Of a stretch of DNA of 64,000 bases, positions 27,030 to 34,997 are shown piece by piece. How positions within the stretch are numbered: the stretch's first letter is position 1; every line of letters starts with the position of its first letter. The notes under the pieces were generated by a model. That model made no database searches. It was given only the letters and a program-made list of their open reading frames with translations, and was not told the origin of the DNA. The translations under genes were made by a program, and so were the position numbers. Source of the DNA: Aquiflexum balticum DSM 16537 (GTDB taxonomy: Bacteria; Bacteroidota; Bacteroidia; Cytophagales; Cyclobacteriaceae); the NCBI RefSeq assembly GCF_900176595.1, contig NZ_LT838813.1, positions 4,544,001 to 4,608,000 on the forward strand. Direction: 5' to 3'.

Positions 27030-27242
27030 AGATGTCTATCTTAAAAAAAAGGTGTGTTAAGATTATATGTTGTGAATATTAAATTTGGATAATTTGGAAG
27101 CATTTGGAAATTATAACCTGGTATAGCGCATTATTTACCTGCCTAAGGTTAGTGATTCACATTATTTCGGACTTTAATCCTGTTTATTTTTACTGACCAA
27201 AACAGTGAAAATCCATCGATAACAATTCATTGCCGGAAGCAA

Positions 27243-27269
27243 AAAAGCCCACTTGTCAAGCGGGCTTTT
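27243..27269 (-). terminator. Intrinsic terminator of the cca-TPR operon
   Basis: A 13-bp stem with one G-U pair (AAAAGCCCGCTTG/CAAGTGGGCTTTT on the minus strand) followed by further Ts, 20 bases after the TPR gene stop. Confidence 0.82.
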
Positions 27270-27289
27270 GAAGACTGAAATGAAATGAT

Positions 27290-28006
27290 TTATTGCATTT
27301 TATTGACTTCTTTCAGGTTTTCCAGAGCCAATTCAAAATCAGGCTGTAATTCCAAAGCTTGAGAAATTGCCAGTTTTGCTTCTTCTTTATTTTTCATATA
27401 CATATAAACCATACCCTTGAGATTCAAAGCCGCGGCTTTTAAAGAAACTTCCTGTTGGGTGTTATCATTCTTTGGAAAGCCTACTTTTTCTTCACCGGAT
27501 TTGTTGTTCTTCACCAGCATACTGATTGAATTCAAAGCCTCTTCCTGCCTGTTGAGCGAATATTGCAGATAGGCAGTCTTGTATAAACTGAAAAGATTTC
27601 CGGTCAAAAGGTAATGCCTCTCGAAATTAGGTAACGACCGGTCCAATGCACCAAGCTGTTCCAAAGAATAGGCAGCTATTTCAAGAGCGGTTACACTATT
27701 GTCGCTTACCTCAAGGATATCCATAGCAGCGATCGCGGCTGAAGTGCTTTGACTTGATTCAAAATAAAGCGATGCAAGAGTTTCTTTGTAGGTAATATTA
27801 CTGGGATTTCTCTCCACTAACTCAAACAGTTTCATTCTGGCTACCGGAAGGTCATTGTAGCGAAGTGCCAACTGATAGATTTTTATGTCAGCCTCGTTTC
27901 TTTTCCTAATGGATTCTGAATCTTGTGGGGGTGTCTCCTGCGCGAAGACCGTAATGGATGACATTGCTACAACAGCAATGGTTAAGAGTAATTTATTCAT
28001 TTTCAT
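27290..28006 (-). CDS. Secreted TPR-repeat protein
   Basis: A 238-residue protein with a signal peptide (MKMNKLLLTIAVVAMSSITVFAQ by sequence order, cleavage after about residue 22). Helical repeats of tetratricopeptide type follow (for example YNDLPVARMKLFELVERNPS, and KEEAKLAISQALELQPDFE near the end). Such proteins act as periplasmic scaffolds. It overlaps the end of cca by 14 bases and is the last gene of that transcript, followed by a strong terminator. No specific partner can be named. Confidence 0.83.
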   Translation of the reverse strand: MKMNKLLLTIAVVAMSSITVFAQETPPQDSESIRKRNEADIKIYQLALRYNDLPVARMKLFELVERNPSNITYKETLASLYFESSQSTSAAIAAMDILEVSDNSVTALEIAAYSLEQLGALDRSLPNFERHYLLTGNLFSLYKTAYLQYSLNRQEEALNSISMLVKNNKSGEEKVGFPKNDNTQQEVSLKAAALNLKGMVYMYMKNKEEAKLAISQALELQPDFELALENLKEVNKMQ

Positions 28007-29423
28007 GGTTTTTTCTAGATAATCCTTTTTGAGCGGCTAATTTATACAATAAGTTCAAAGCTTCATCTTTATTGTTCTGAATTTGTCCTTCCAAAATTGC
28101 TTCCTTGATTTCTTCTTTCAGGTCGCCCACTATCTTGGATGGTTTCAATCCGAATAAATCCATAATCTCCTTACCGGAAACCGGGGGTTGGAAATTTCGG
28201 ACATTGTCCTTTTCCTCCACTTCCAGAATCTTCTGCTCTACCTTGTCAAAATTGGAAAGAAACCGTTGTACTTTATTGTTATTTTTTGAAGTTATATCTG
28301 CTCTGCAAAGCTTCATCAGGTCATCAATATCATTCCCTGCATCAAAAAGAAGCCTCCTGATAGCTGCATCTGTGACTTTGTCCGAAACCAATGCAATAGG
28401 TCTGAGATGCAGTCTGACCAGTTTTTGAACATACTTCATCCGTTCATCCATGGGCAATTTCATCCTTCGGAAGATGGTCGGCACCATTTTCGCTCCTTTG
28501 TCTTCATGTCCATGAAACGTCCACCCTACCTTTTGATTGAACCTTTTGGTGGCAGGTTTTGCAATATCGTGCATAATGGCAGCCCATCTCAGCCAAATGT
28601 TATCGGTAACTGCCGCAATGTTGTCAAGTACCTGAAGCGTATGGTAAAAATTGTCTTTATGTGATTTATCTCCTACTGAATCTACCCCTTGTAATTCAAC
28701 CATCTCTGGAAAAATCTCTTGAAGCAATTTACTGACAAACAATAATTTGAATCCATAAGAGGGCTTGTCTGTCATGATGATCTTGTTCATCTCGTCAATA
28801 ATCCTTTCCGCGGATACTATCTGAAGCCTATGGGCATCATGTACTATGGCCAAAAAAGTATCGGGTTCTATATCAAATCTAAGCTGTGCCGCAAAACGTA
28901 TGGCACGCATCATCCTCAGGGGATCATCAGAAAAAGTAATAATGGGATCTGTAGGGGTCCTGATTATCTTTCTTTTGATATCAGCCATACCTCCAAAGGG
29001 ATCTATCAAATCCCCATAGTTGTGGGAATTGACCGAAATGGCCATAGCATTGATCGTGAAATCTCTTCTTTCCTGATCTTCCTGAAGGGTTCCATCCTCA
29101 ACAATAGGTTTTCTTGAATCATGCCGGTAGGATTCTTTGCGGGCACCTACAAATTCAACCTCCCAATCTTCCAATCTTATATTGGCAGTTCCGAAATTTT
29201 TAAAAACAGAGAGCGGAACATGTTCTACGAAGCTATCCGCTACTTCCTGGGCAAGGGCAATGCCACTGCCCACACAGACAAAATCGATATCTTTACTCGG
29301 CCTTTTTAAAATTAAATCACGTACATATCCGCCAACCACATAGGTTTCCAGTCCCATCTTGTCGGCAATCCTGCCCACACGGCCAAATATTTCCAATTGA
29401 TCTAACGATTCTTTAAAATTCAT
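27993..29423 (-). CDS. cca: tRNA nucleotidyltransferase (CCA-adding) with HD domain
   Basis: A 476-residue class II CCA-adding/poly(A) polymerase-type enzyme. The nucleotidyltransferase head is at residues 25-160: YVVGGYVRDLILKR, the catalytic KDIDFV pair of Asp, then RRDFTINAMA and LIDPFGGMADI. RMMRAIRFAAQLRFDIEPD forms the neck. Residues ~250-370 are an HD phosphohydrolase domain (HTLQVLDNI, IMHDIAKP, FHGHEDKG). It completes or repairs the CCA end of tRNAs in the cytoplasm. The ATG overlaps the stop of the upstream YrdC-like gene by 4 bases (ATGA), so the two are translationally coupled. Confidence 0.95.
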   Translation of the reverse strand: MNFKESLDQLEIFGRVGRIADKMGLETYVVGGYVRDLILKRPSKDIDFVCVGSGIALAQEVADSFVEHVPLSVFKNFGTANIRLEDWEVEFVGARKESYRHDSRKPIVEDGTLQEDQERRDFTINAMAISVNSHNYGDLIDPFGGMADIKRKIIRTPTDPIITFSDDPLRMMRAIRFAAQLRFDIEPDTFLAIVHDAHRLQIVSAERIIDEMNKIIMTDKPSYGFKLLFVSKLLQEIFPEMVELQGVDSVGDKSHKDNFYHTLQVLDNIAAVTDNIWLRWAAIMHDIAKPATKRFNQKVGWTFHGHEDKGAKMVPTIFRRMKLPMDERMKYVQKLVRLHLRPIALVSDKVTDAAIRRLLFDAGNDIDDLMKLCRADITSKNNNKVQRFLSNFDKVEQKILEVEEKDNVRNFQPPVSGKEIMDLFGLKPSKIVGDLKEEIKEAILEGQIQNNKDEALNLLYKLAAQKGLSRKNHENE

Positions 29424-29893
29424 CCGTTCAAAATTTTGACGTCCCCATCGGAACTCAAAAACATTTCTTTTGTCCCAGCACTTAAAAGTGGGAAGTATTC
29501 CTGGGTTTCAAAATCAAACTCCGGCGTTTCACTATATTGAAGGATCATAGGTTGGGAATAGGTAAATAGAAATTTATTCCAGAAGTCTTTTTTGATCACA
29601 GCAAACTTCACATTTCCATGTTTGACAGGACCGGTTTTTAGAAATTTTCCGACCGGTGTGTGGTAAATGGTTGGTTTGGAGGCAAACTCAATAATATCCA
29701 ATGAAACATCAGAAAACTGTTCTGCTATTGCCCTGATTTGAAAAATATCAAACAACAGAAAAATACCGTCCTGATCATCAGACTCCGAAACCCAGGAATC
29801 CACTTCAATCAATTCCAAAATTGAACCATGGCCTTCCTTGATCCGTATTCTTCCTTTTTTTTTCAGCAAACTTACCGCTTCTTTGATCTCCAC
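29420..29893 (-). CDS. Degenerate YrdC/Sua5-like protein (inferred), upstream of cca
   Basis: A protein of about 157 residues without an ATG: GTG at 29893 or TTG at 29908. I prefer GTG because the TTG overlaps a promoter box. I do not recognise a named family directly, but the order of elements parallels the threonylcarbamoyl-AMP synthase (YrdC/Sua5) fold: EIKEAVSLLKKKGRIRI, FDIFQIRAIAEQF, SKPTIYHTPVGKFLKTGP, KFAVIKKDFWNKFLFTYSQP and a final SSDGDVKILNG. The catalytic signatures are gone: no PTDTVYGL-type loop, and the SAN serine motif is replaced by MILQYSETP. It probably lacks enzyme activity and may assist tRNA processing with cca, to which it is coupled. Confidence 0.6.
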   Translation of the reverse strand: MEIKEAVSLLKKKGRIRIKEGHGSILELIEVDSWVSESDDQDGIFLLFDIFQIRAIAEQFSDVSLDIIEFASKPTIYHTPVGKFLKTGPVKHGNVKFAVIKKDFWNKFLFTYSQPMILQYSETPEFDFETQEYFPLLSAGTKEMFLSSDGDVKILNG

Positions 29894-29905
29894 AGATTTT
29901 TTTTC

Positions 29906-29913
29906 CAAAAATA
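29906..29913 (-). promoter_or_regulatory. Promoter -7 box of the YrdC-like/cca/TPR operon
   Basis: TATTTTTG on the minus strand matches TAnnTTTG, 13 bases before the GTG start at 29893. It implies a very short or absent leader. Confidence 0.45.
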
Positions 29914-30150
29914 AGTCAGATTATTGAGAGGAAGGTAATATTTATAAAAGTTTATACCTTGACTTGATTTTTTAACCATTAGTCTATCTATGCTAATTTT
30001 GTATAAATTCAGATTAAAGTACCTGTAAATTCAATTCCATTCGATCTCTCAAAATCAAATCATTCGATCAAAATGATCGTCTTCCATTTGATTCCCATTG
30101 TCATCGAAAAATAATTTCAAGCCAAATTTTATTTTTCCCGAGCATTTGCC

Positions 30151-30158
30151 TAAATTTG
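30151..30158 (+). promoter_or_regulatory. Promoter -7 box of yceD-rpmF
   Basis: TAAATTTG is a perfect TAnnTTTG match 25 bases before the GTG start of the DUF177 gene. Confidence 0.6.
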
Positions 30159-30182
30159 CGGTCTTGAAAAGCAGGAGTAAAC

Positions 30183-30746
30183 GTGAAATTCTTAAGAGCT
30201 TACAATATTGATGTTATCAAACTAAAGGATGGCAAGCATTCTTTTTCCTTTGAAGTCAATGATGAGTTCTTCAGATTTTATGAAGCTGATGATTGGGTCA
30301 ACGGAGCCGATCTCACTGTAAATGTGACTATTAATAAAACAGTTTCTGTATTGGAAGCTGACTTTAAAATCACAGGAACTATCAGACTGACTTGCGACAG
30401 GAGTTTGGAAGAGTTTGATCATCCGTTTGAATTGACCGAAAAAGTAATCTACAAATACGGTCCTACGGAACAGGAAATCAGCGAAGATGTCTTCATGATT
30501 ACCAAAGATACTTCCAGCATCAATGTTGCGCAGTTGATTTATGAATTTATTTTATTGGCAATTCCGGCCAAAAAAATCCATCCGGATTATGTGGACGAAA
30601 TGGATGATGATGAATTCGATTATGAGGGCAGTCTAGTTTACCTTTCAGAAGAAACAGAAGAGGGAGAAGCCGAAGATGAACAAATCGGTGATAAACCAGC
30701 AGATCCCAGATGGGAAATATTGAATAAGTTAAAGAAAAAAGATTAA
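30183..30746 (+). CDS. yceD: YceD/DUF177 family protein (ribosome-linked)
   Basis: A 187-residue acidic protein of the DUF177 (YceD) family, almost always encoded just before rpmF. The start is GTG at 30183, preceded by a clear AGGAG Shine-Dalgarno 5 bases away, unusual for this window. Landmarks are a core CDRSLEEFDHPFELTEKVIY, the ISEDVFMI strand and a Glu/Asp-rich tail (DEMDDDEFDYEG). In plants and E. coli the family affects 23S rRNA accumulation. It is followed by rpmF after 17 bases. Confidence 0.9.
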   Translation: MKFLRAYNIDVIKLKDGKHSFSFEVNDEFFRFYEADDWVNGADLTVNVTINKTVSVLEADFKITGTIRLTCDRSLEEFDHPFELTEKVIYKYGPTEQEISEDVFMITKDTSSINVAQLIYEFILLAIPAKKIHPDYVDEMDDDEFDYEGSLVYLSEETEEGEAEDEQIGDKPADPRWEILNKLKKKD

Positions 30747-30763
30747 TCTAAAATAGCGTAGAA

Positions 30764-30955
30764 ATGGCACATCCTAAACGGAAAATTTCAAAAACCAGAA
30801 GAGACAAAAGAAGAACTCACTATAAGTTGACAGCTCCAGGTCTTACACAATGTCCTACCACAGGTGAATTTCACTTACCTCATAGGGCATATTGGCTTGA
30901 CGGAAAACTTTATTTCAAAGGACAGGTTGTCATTGAAAAAGAAGTAGTTGCTTAA
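30764..30955 (+). CDS. rpmF: 50S ribosomal protein L32
   Basis: A 63-residue basic protein with the L32 signature [20 protein letters not shown] and a C-terminal [17 protein letters not shown]. It has a single Cys ([16 protein letters not shown]) where zinc-binding L32 forms carry paired cysteines, so it is a zinc-independent version, common in Bacteroidota. It is cotranscribed with yceD and closed by a strong terminator. Confidence 0.96.
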   Translation: MAHPKRKISKTRRDKRRTHYKLTAPGLTQCPTTGEFHLPHRAYWLDGKLYFKGQVVIEKEVVA

Positions 30956-30979
30956 TTACTTTACAAAAGGCCTTTTGAT

Positions 30980-31013
30980 AAAATCCATCCCGGTGATCAC
31001 CGGGATGGATTTT
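30980..31013 (+). terminator. Intrinsic terminator after rpmF
   Basis: A perfect 34-base palindrome (arms AAAATCCATCCCGGTGA and its complement) ending in a T run, 25 bases after the rpmF stop. It works in either direction by symmetry. Confidence 0.92.
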
Positions 31014-31230
31014 TATTTTCTGCATTTATAACAGAAATCATTAATTCATAAAAGCTATATTTATCAAATGGTTTCAAAAAACAAAAATCTTTGGTGGAAA
31101 AGCACAATTTGGATATTTTTGGGGCTTGATTGAGAATCAATAAGACTGATCGGGGTATTTCGCCCAATTCCTTCATTGTCAGTTTCAGTAAATTAAACCG
31201 ATGATTAAATAGCTTTAAAATAAATATTTA

Positions 31231-32229
31231 ATGAAAAAAACCAGAGCAGTCATTACAGGAGTTCAGGGTTGGGTACCGGATTACATCTTGACCAATAGGG
31301 AATTAGAAACAATGGTAGACACTTCCGATGAATGGATAGTAACCCGAACCGGAGTTAAAGAAAGAAGAATTTTAAAGGGAGAAGACAAAGGAACATCAGT
31401 CATCGGTATCCATGCAGTGAACGAGTTGTTGAAAAAAACCGGAACTGACCCCAAGGACATTGACCTTATTATTTGTGCCACGGTCACTCCGGATATGCCT
31501 TTCCCGGCGACTGCAAATATTATTGCAGATGGAGTCGGAGCGACCAAAAGCTATAGTTTTGATATTTCGGCAGCCTGTTCGGGATTTTTGTATGCACTTA
31601 CTATGGGAAGCCAGTTTATAGAAACCGGCATGCACAAAAAAGTGATTGTTGTAGGTGCAGATAAGATGTCATCAATTATAGATTATCAGGACAGGGCTAC
31701 ATGCATTATATTCGGTGACGGCGGTGGTGCCGTATTATTGGAACCTACTACTGAAGAAATCGGAGTGATGGATTCATTGTTACATTCCGATGGTTCCGGA
31801 GCGCCATACCTACATATGAAAGCGGGAGGAAGCAGAAGACCTGCTACTTATGAAACTATTGCAGCCAGAGAACATTATGCCTTTCAGGAAGGCTCTACTG
31901 TTTTCAAATTTGCAGTAACCAATATGGCAGAGGTCAGTGCCAATATCATGAAAAAAAATAATCTCGCCTCAGAGGACGTTGCATGGCTTGTACCGCATCA
32001 GGCAAATAAAAGAATAATTGACGCTACAGCCAACCGAATGGGTATAGGCCCCGAAAAGGTAATGCTTAACATCGAAAAGTATGGCAATACTACAGCAGGA
32101 ACTTTACCACTTTGCCTTTGGGATTATGAATCTCAACTAAAAAAAGGAGACAATATTATTTTAGCTGCCTTTGGTGGTGGTTTTACCTGGGGAGCGATAT
32201 ACCTTAAATGGGGATACGACCCAAAATAA
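31231..32229 (+). CDS. fabH: 3-oxoacyl-ACP synthase III
   Basis: A 332-residue ketoacyl-ACP synthase III that starts fatty-acid synthesis by joining acyl-CoA to malonyl-ACP. The catalytic triad is visible: Cys116 in DISAACSGFLYAL, His256 in LVPHQANKRI and Asn286 in KYGNTTAGT. FGDGGGAVLLEP is the usual glycine-rich segment. It opens the fabH-efp-accB-accC series, sharing the fatty-acid theme with accBC. plsX, found between rpmF and fabH in many bacteria, is absent here; the 217-base gap after the terminator holds no gene I can recognise. Confidence 0.95.
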   Translation: MKKTRAVITGVQGWVPDYILTNRELETMVDTSDEWIVTRTGVKERRILKGEDKGTSVIGIHAVNELLKKTGTDPKDIDLIICATVTPDMPFPATANIIADGVGATKSYSFDISAACSGFLYALTMGSQFIETGMHKKVIVVGADKMSSIIDYQDRATCIIFGDGGGAVLLEPTTEEIGVMDSLLHSDGSGAPYLHMKAGGSRRPATYETIAAREHYAFQEGSTVFKFAVTNMAEVSANIMKKNNLASEDVAWLVPHQANKRIIDATANRMGIGPEKVMLNIEKYGNTTAGTLPLCLWDYESQLKKGDNIILAAFGGGFTWGAIYLKWGYDPK

Positions 32230-32255
32230 TCATTCAAATCAAATAATCTTAAAAA

Positions 32256-32819
32256 ATGGCAAGTACCGCAGATTTCAAAAATGGATTGTGTCTTGTAATG
32301 AACAACGACATTTATTCCATAGTAGAATTTCAGCATGTCAAACCTGGTAAAGGTGGGGCATTTGTTAGAACTAAGCTCAAAAGCCTCAATACCGGAAAAG
32401 TTTTGGACAAAACTTTTACAGCAGGTGAAAAAGTGACCACTGCAAGAGTTGAAAAAAGGCCACACCAATTCATATATGCAGATGACTTTGGTTATAACTT
32501 TATGGATACCGAAACTTTCGAACAAATTTCGATACCTGAAAAACTGATAGAAAGATCAAATCTATTAAAAGAAGGCCAAAATGTGGATATTTTGGTCCAT
32601 GCAGAAACAGAAAGCCCCCTTTCGGTAGAATTGCCGCCATTTGTAGAATTGATGATTACCTATACCGAGCCTGGAATTAAAGGCGATACAGCTACCAATG
32701 CTTTAAAGCCCGCTACATTGGAAACCGGCGCGGTAGTAATGGTTCCATTATTTGTGGATCAGGACATCATGATCAAAGTAGATACCAGAGATGGATCTTA
32801 TTCCGAAAGAGTAAAATAA
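32256..32819 (+). CDS. efp: Translation elongation factor P
   Basis: A 187-residue EF-P with its three beta-barrel domains. The loop that enters the ribosome is [10 protein letters not shown] with Lys32 at the modification position. The C-terminal signature ([20 protein letters not shown] and [11 protein letters not shown]) is intact. EF-P relieves stalling at polyproline stretches. It lies 26 bases after fabH. No EpmA/EpmB modification genes are in the window, so how Lys32 is treated is unknown. Confidence 0.96.
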   Translation: MASTADFKNGLCLVMNNDIYSIVEFQHVKPGKGGAFVRTKLKSLNTGKVLDKTFTAGEKVTTARVEKRPHQFIYADDFGYNFMDTETFEQISIPEKLIERSNLLKEGQNVDILVHAETESPLSVELPPFVELMITYTEPGIKGDTATNALKPATLETGAVVMVPLFVDQDIMIKVDTRDGSYSERVK

Positions 32820-32919
32820 TTTTATATTACTATGTGATTTGGCTAAATTACATACCTCTCAATTTGACAATAAAAAAAGACTGACATTCTCCCTAAGAAT
32901 TCCCTTAAACTAAAACATC

Positions 32920-33393
32920 ATGAAAGCGAAAGAAATACAGGATTTAATAGACTTCATTTCAAATTCAGGCTTAGCCGAAGTGAAAATTGAAACAGATGAA
33001 TTCAAACTTTCAATAAAGAAATACGTCGAATCGTCAGGAGTAAAAGTGGAGACCATTTCTGCCCCTGCCCCGGTGGCAATCCCTGTTCACTCCAATCCTG
33101 CCCCTACTGCTCCTGCAGCTACATCCGCACCCAAAGAAGATACTTCCAAACTTTTGGAAATCAAATCGCCTATGATTGGAACATTCTATAGGACAGCCAA
33201 TCCCGATTCAGATCCATTTGTCAGTGTCGGTGATTCAGTTGCAGCAGGTCAGACAGTTTGTATCATTGAAGCAATGAAACTTTTCAATGAAATTGAATCT
33301 GAAATATCTGGAAAAATAGTTAAAGTTTTGGTGGATAATGCCACTCCTGTGGAATATGACCAGCCGTTATTCTTAGTAGATCCAGCAGGATAA
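32920..33393 (+). CDS. accB: Acetyl-CoA carboxylase biotin carboxyl carrier protein
   Basis: A 157-residue biotin carrier. The N-terminal part (KEIQDLIDFISNSGLAEVKI) resembles other BCCPs, followed by a flexible Pro/Ala linker (about residues 47-72). The biotinyl domain carries the acceptor Lys120 in IEAMKLFNEIE. It carries CO2 from biotin carboxylase to the transferase. accC starts 27 bases later, as expected for a fixed AccB:AccC stoichiometry. Confidence 0.96.
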   Translation: MKAKEIQDLIDFISNSGLAEVKIETDEFKLSIKKYVESSGVKVETISAPAPVAIPVHSNPAPTAPAATSAPKEDTSKLLEIKSPMIGTFYRTANPDSDPFVSVGDSVAAGQTVCIIEAMKLFNEIESEISGKIVKVLVDNATPVEYDQPLFLVDPAG

Positions 33394-33419
33394 TTTTGTT
33401 CCACTAACCCGATTTTACC

Positions 33420-34769
33420 GTGTTTAAAAAAATATTAATTGCTAACCGAGGAGAAATCGCATTGAGAGTGATCCGGACCTGTAAAGAGATGGGAATCAAA
33501 ACAGTCGCGGTTTATTCTACAGCAGATAAAGACAGTCTTCACGTACGATTTGCGGATGAGGCAGTCTGCATCGGCCCTGCGCCGAGCAGGGAATCTTATC
33601 TCAACATTCCCAGAATCATTGCGGCTGCTGAAATTACCAATGCAGATGCCATTCACCCAGGATATGGATTTCTTTCCGAAAATGCAGAATTTTCAAGAAT
33701 CTGTGAAGAATATGGCATCAAGTTTATTGGGGCAAGTCCCGATATGATCAATAGAATGGGTGATAAATCCACTGCAAAAGCAACGATGAAGGAAGCCGGC
33801 GTCCCAACCATTCCCGGTTCCGAAGGGCTTTTGGAAAACATGGCCCATGGAATAAAAATAGCAGCTGAAATGGGCTATCCTGTGATCCTCAAAGCCACTG
33901 CCGGAGGCGGAGGTAAAGGAATGAGGATTGTACGTCAGGAAAGTGAATTCAAAAAAGCATGGGATGATGCCAGACAAGAATCAGGTGCTGCCTTTGGCAA
34001 TGACGGTTTGTATCTTGAGAAGTATGTTGAAGAACCAAGACATATCGAAATTCAGATAGTTGGAGACAGCAATGGCAAGGCCTGCCATCTTTCTGAAAGG
34101 GATTGCTCCATACAGAGAAGACATCAAAAATTGGTTGAAGAAACCCCTTCGCCTTTTATGACAGATGAGCTCAGAGAAGCAATGGGAAAAGCGGCCATTA
34201 AAGGTGCTGAAGCCATAGGTTACGAAGGTGCCGGAACCATCGAATTTTTAGTGGATAAAAACAGAAATTTCTACTTCATGGAGATGAATACCAGAATTCA
34301 GGTAGAACATCCCATAACGGAAGAAGTTACTGATTTTGATCTGATCAAAGAACAGATCAAGGTGGCTGTAGGTGAAAAAATTTCAGGTAAAAACTATTTC
34401 CCGAAATTATTTGCCATGGAATGCAGGATCAATGCCGAAGATCCATCCAATGGATTCCGACCAAGTCCTGGAAAAATCCTAAACCTACATATGCCAGGCG
34501 GCAGGGGTGTCAGAGTGGACAGCCATGTCTATGCAGGATATGTCATTCCGCCCAATTATGATTCTATGATTGCCAAACTGATAGTCAGTGGACAGACAAG
34601 AGAAGAAGTCATTGTCAGGATGAAAAGAGCTTTAGAAGAGTTTGTAATTGACGGAATCAAAACTACAATCCCTTTCCATATCGCTTTATTGGATGATCCT
34701 GAATTCAGAGCAGGTAATTTTACCACCAAATTCCTGGAGACTTTTGATTTTTCAAAAATCAAAAAGTAA
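33420..34769 (+). CDS. accC: Acetyl-CoA carboxylase biotin carboxylase subunit
   Basis: A 449-residue biotin carboxylase that carboxylates the biotin on AccB with ATP and bicarbonate. It starts with GTG at 33420 ([20 protein letters not shown]). The ATP-grasp landmarks are all present: [63 protein letters not shown] and [10 protein letters not shown]. The operon ends with an intrinsic terminator about 30 bases downstream. Confidence 0.96.
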   Translation: MFKKILIANRGEIALRVIRTCKEMGIKTVAVYSTADKDSLHVRFADEAVCIGPAPSRESYLNIPRIIAAAEITNADAIHPGYGFLSENAEFSRICEEYGIKFIGASPDMINRMGDKSTAKATMKEAGVPTIPGSEGLLENMAHGIKIAAEMGYPVILKATAGGGGKGMRIVRQESEFKKAWDDARQESGAAFGNDGLYLEKYVEEPRHIEIQIVGDSNGKACHLSERDCSIQRRHQKLVEETPSPFMTDELREAMGKAAIKGAEAIGYEGAGTIEFLVDKNRNFYFMEMNTRIQVEHPITEEVTDFDLIKEQIKVAVGEKISGKNYFPKLFAMECRINAEDPSNGFRPSPGKILNLHMPGGRGVRVDSHVYAGYVIPPNYDSMIAKLIVSGQTREEVIVRMKRALEEFVIDGIKTTIPFHIALLDDPEFRAGNFTTKFLETFDFSKIKK

Positions 34770-34796
34770 GATTCAAATAATCCCCAATAAGAAATC

Positions 34797-34822
34797 AAAG
34801 CTGAAGAGTTTTCTTCGGCTTT
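34797..34822 (+). terminator. Intrinsic terminator after accC
   Basis: An 11-bp stem (AAAGCTGAAGA/TCTTCGGCTTT, one U-G pair) with a 4-base loop and a run of Ts to 34828. Confidence 0.85.
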
Positions 34823-34857
34823 TTTTTATTATAAACTGTATTATCAGTATGCAGGTG

Positions 34858-34920
34858 CAGTTTGCGGTGGGCAGTTTGAAAACCGCAAACTGGTCGCTGA
34901 CACACTGAACACTGAACATT
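34858..34920. repeat. Inverted CAGTTTGCGGT repeat plus ACTGAACACTGAACATT tandem
   Basis: CAGTTTGCGGT (34858-34868) is repeated inverted at 34882-34892, with an extra direct CAGTTTG copy in the loop. It is followed by CACACTGAACACTGAACATT. It looks like a dispersed intergenic repeat rather than a terminator, because a proper one lies just upstream and no T tract follows. Confidence 0.5.
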
Positions 34921-34958
34921 GCCTACTAAAAACAACTAGGTCTAAAAGTATTTTATCT

Positions 34959-34966
34959 TAATTTTG
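34959..34966 (+). promoter_or_regulatory. Promoter -7 box of valS
   Basis: TAATTTTG (TAnnTTTG) is followed by CGCC, 31 bases before the valS ATG. Confidence 0.55.
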
Positions 34967-34997
34967 CGCCTTGAAGTTTTAACAACACACATAATCT

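Noticed and set aside
31079-31132. 21-codon ORF upstream of fabH (MVSKNKNLWWK start)
   Set aside because: Too short, no conserved features, and sits in an AT-rich leader; likely chance.
30980-31230. Missing plsX between rpmF and fabH as a novelty
   Set aside because: The order without plsX also occurs in other Bacteroidota as far as I recall, so its absence here is not remarkable.
34858-34892. Inverted CAGTTTGCGGT arms as a terminator of accC
   Set aside because: A strong terminator already lies at 34797-34822 and this one lacks a T tract.
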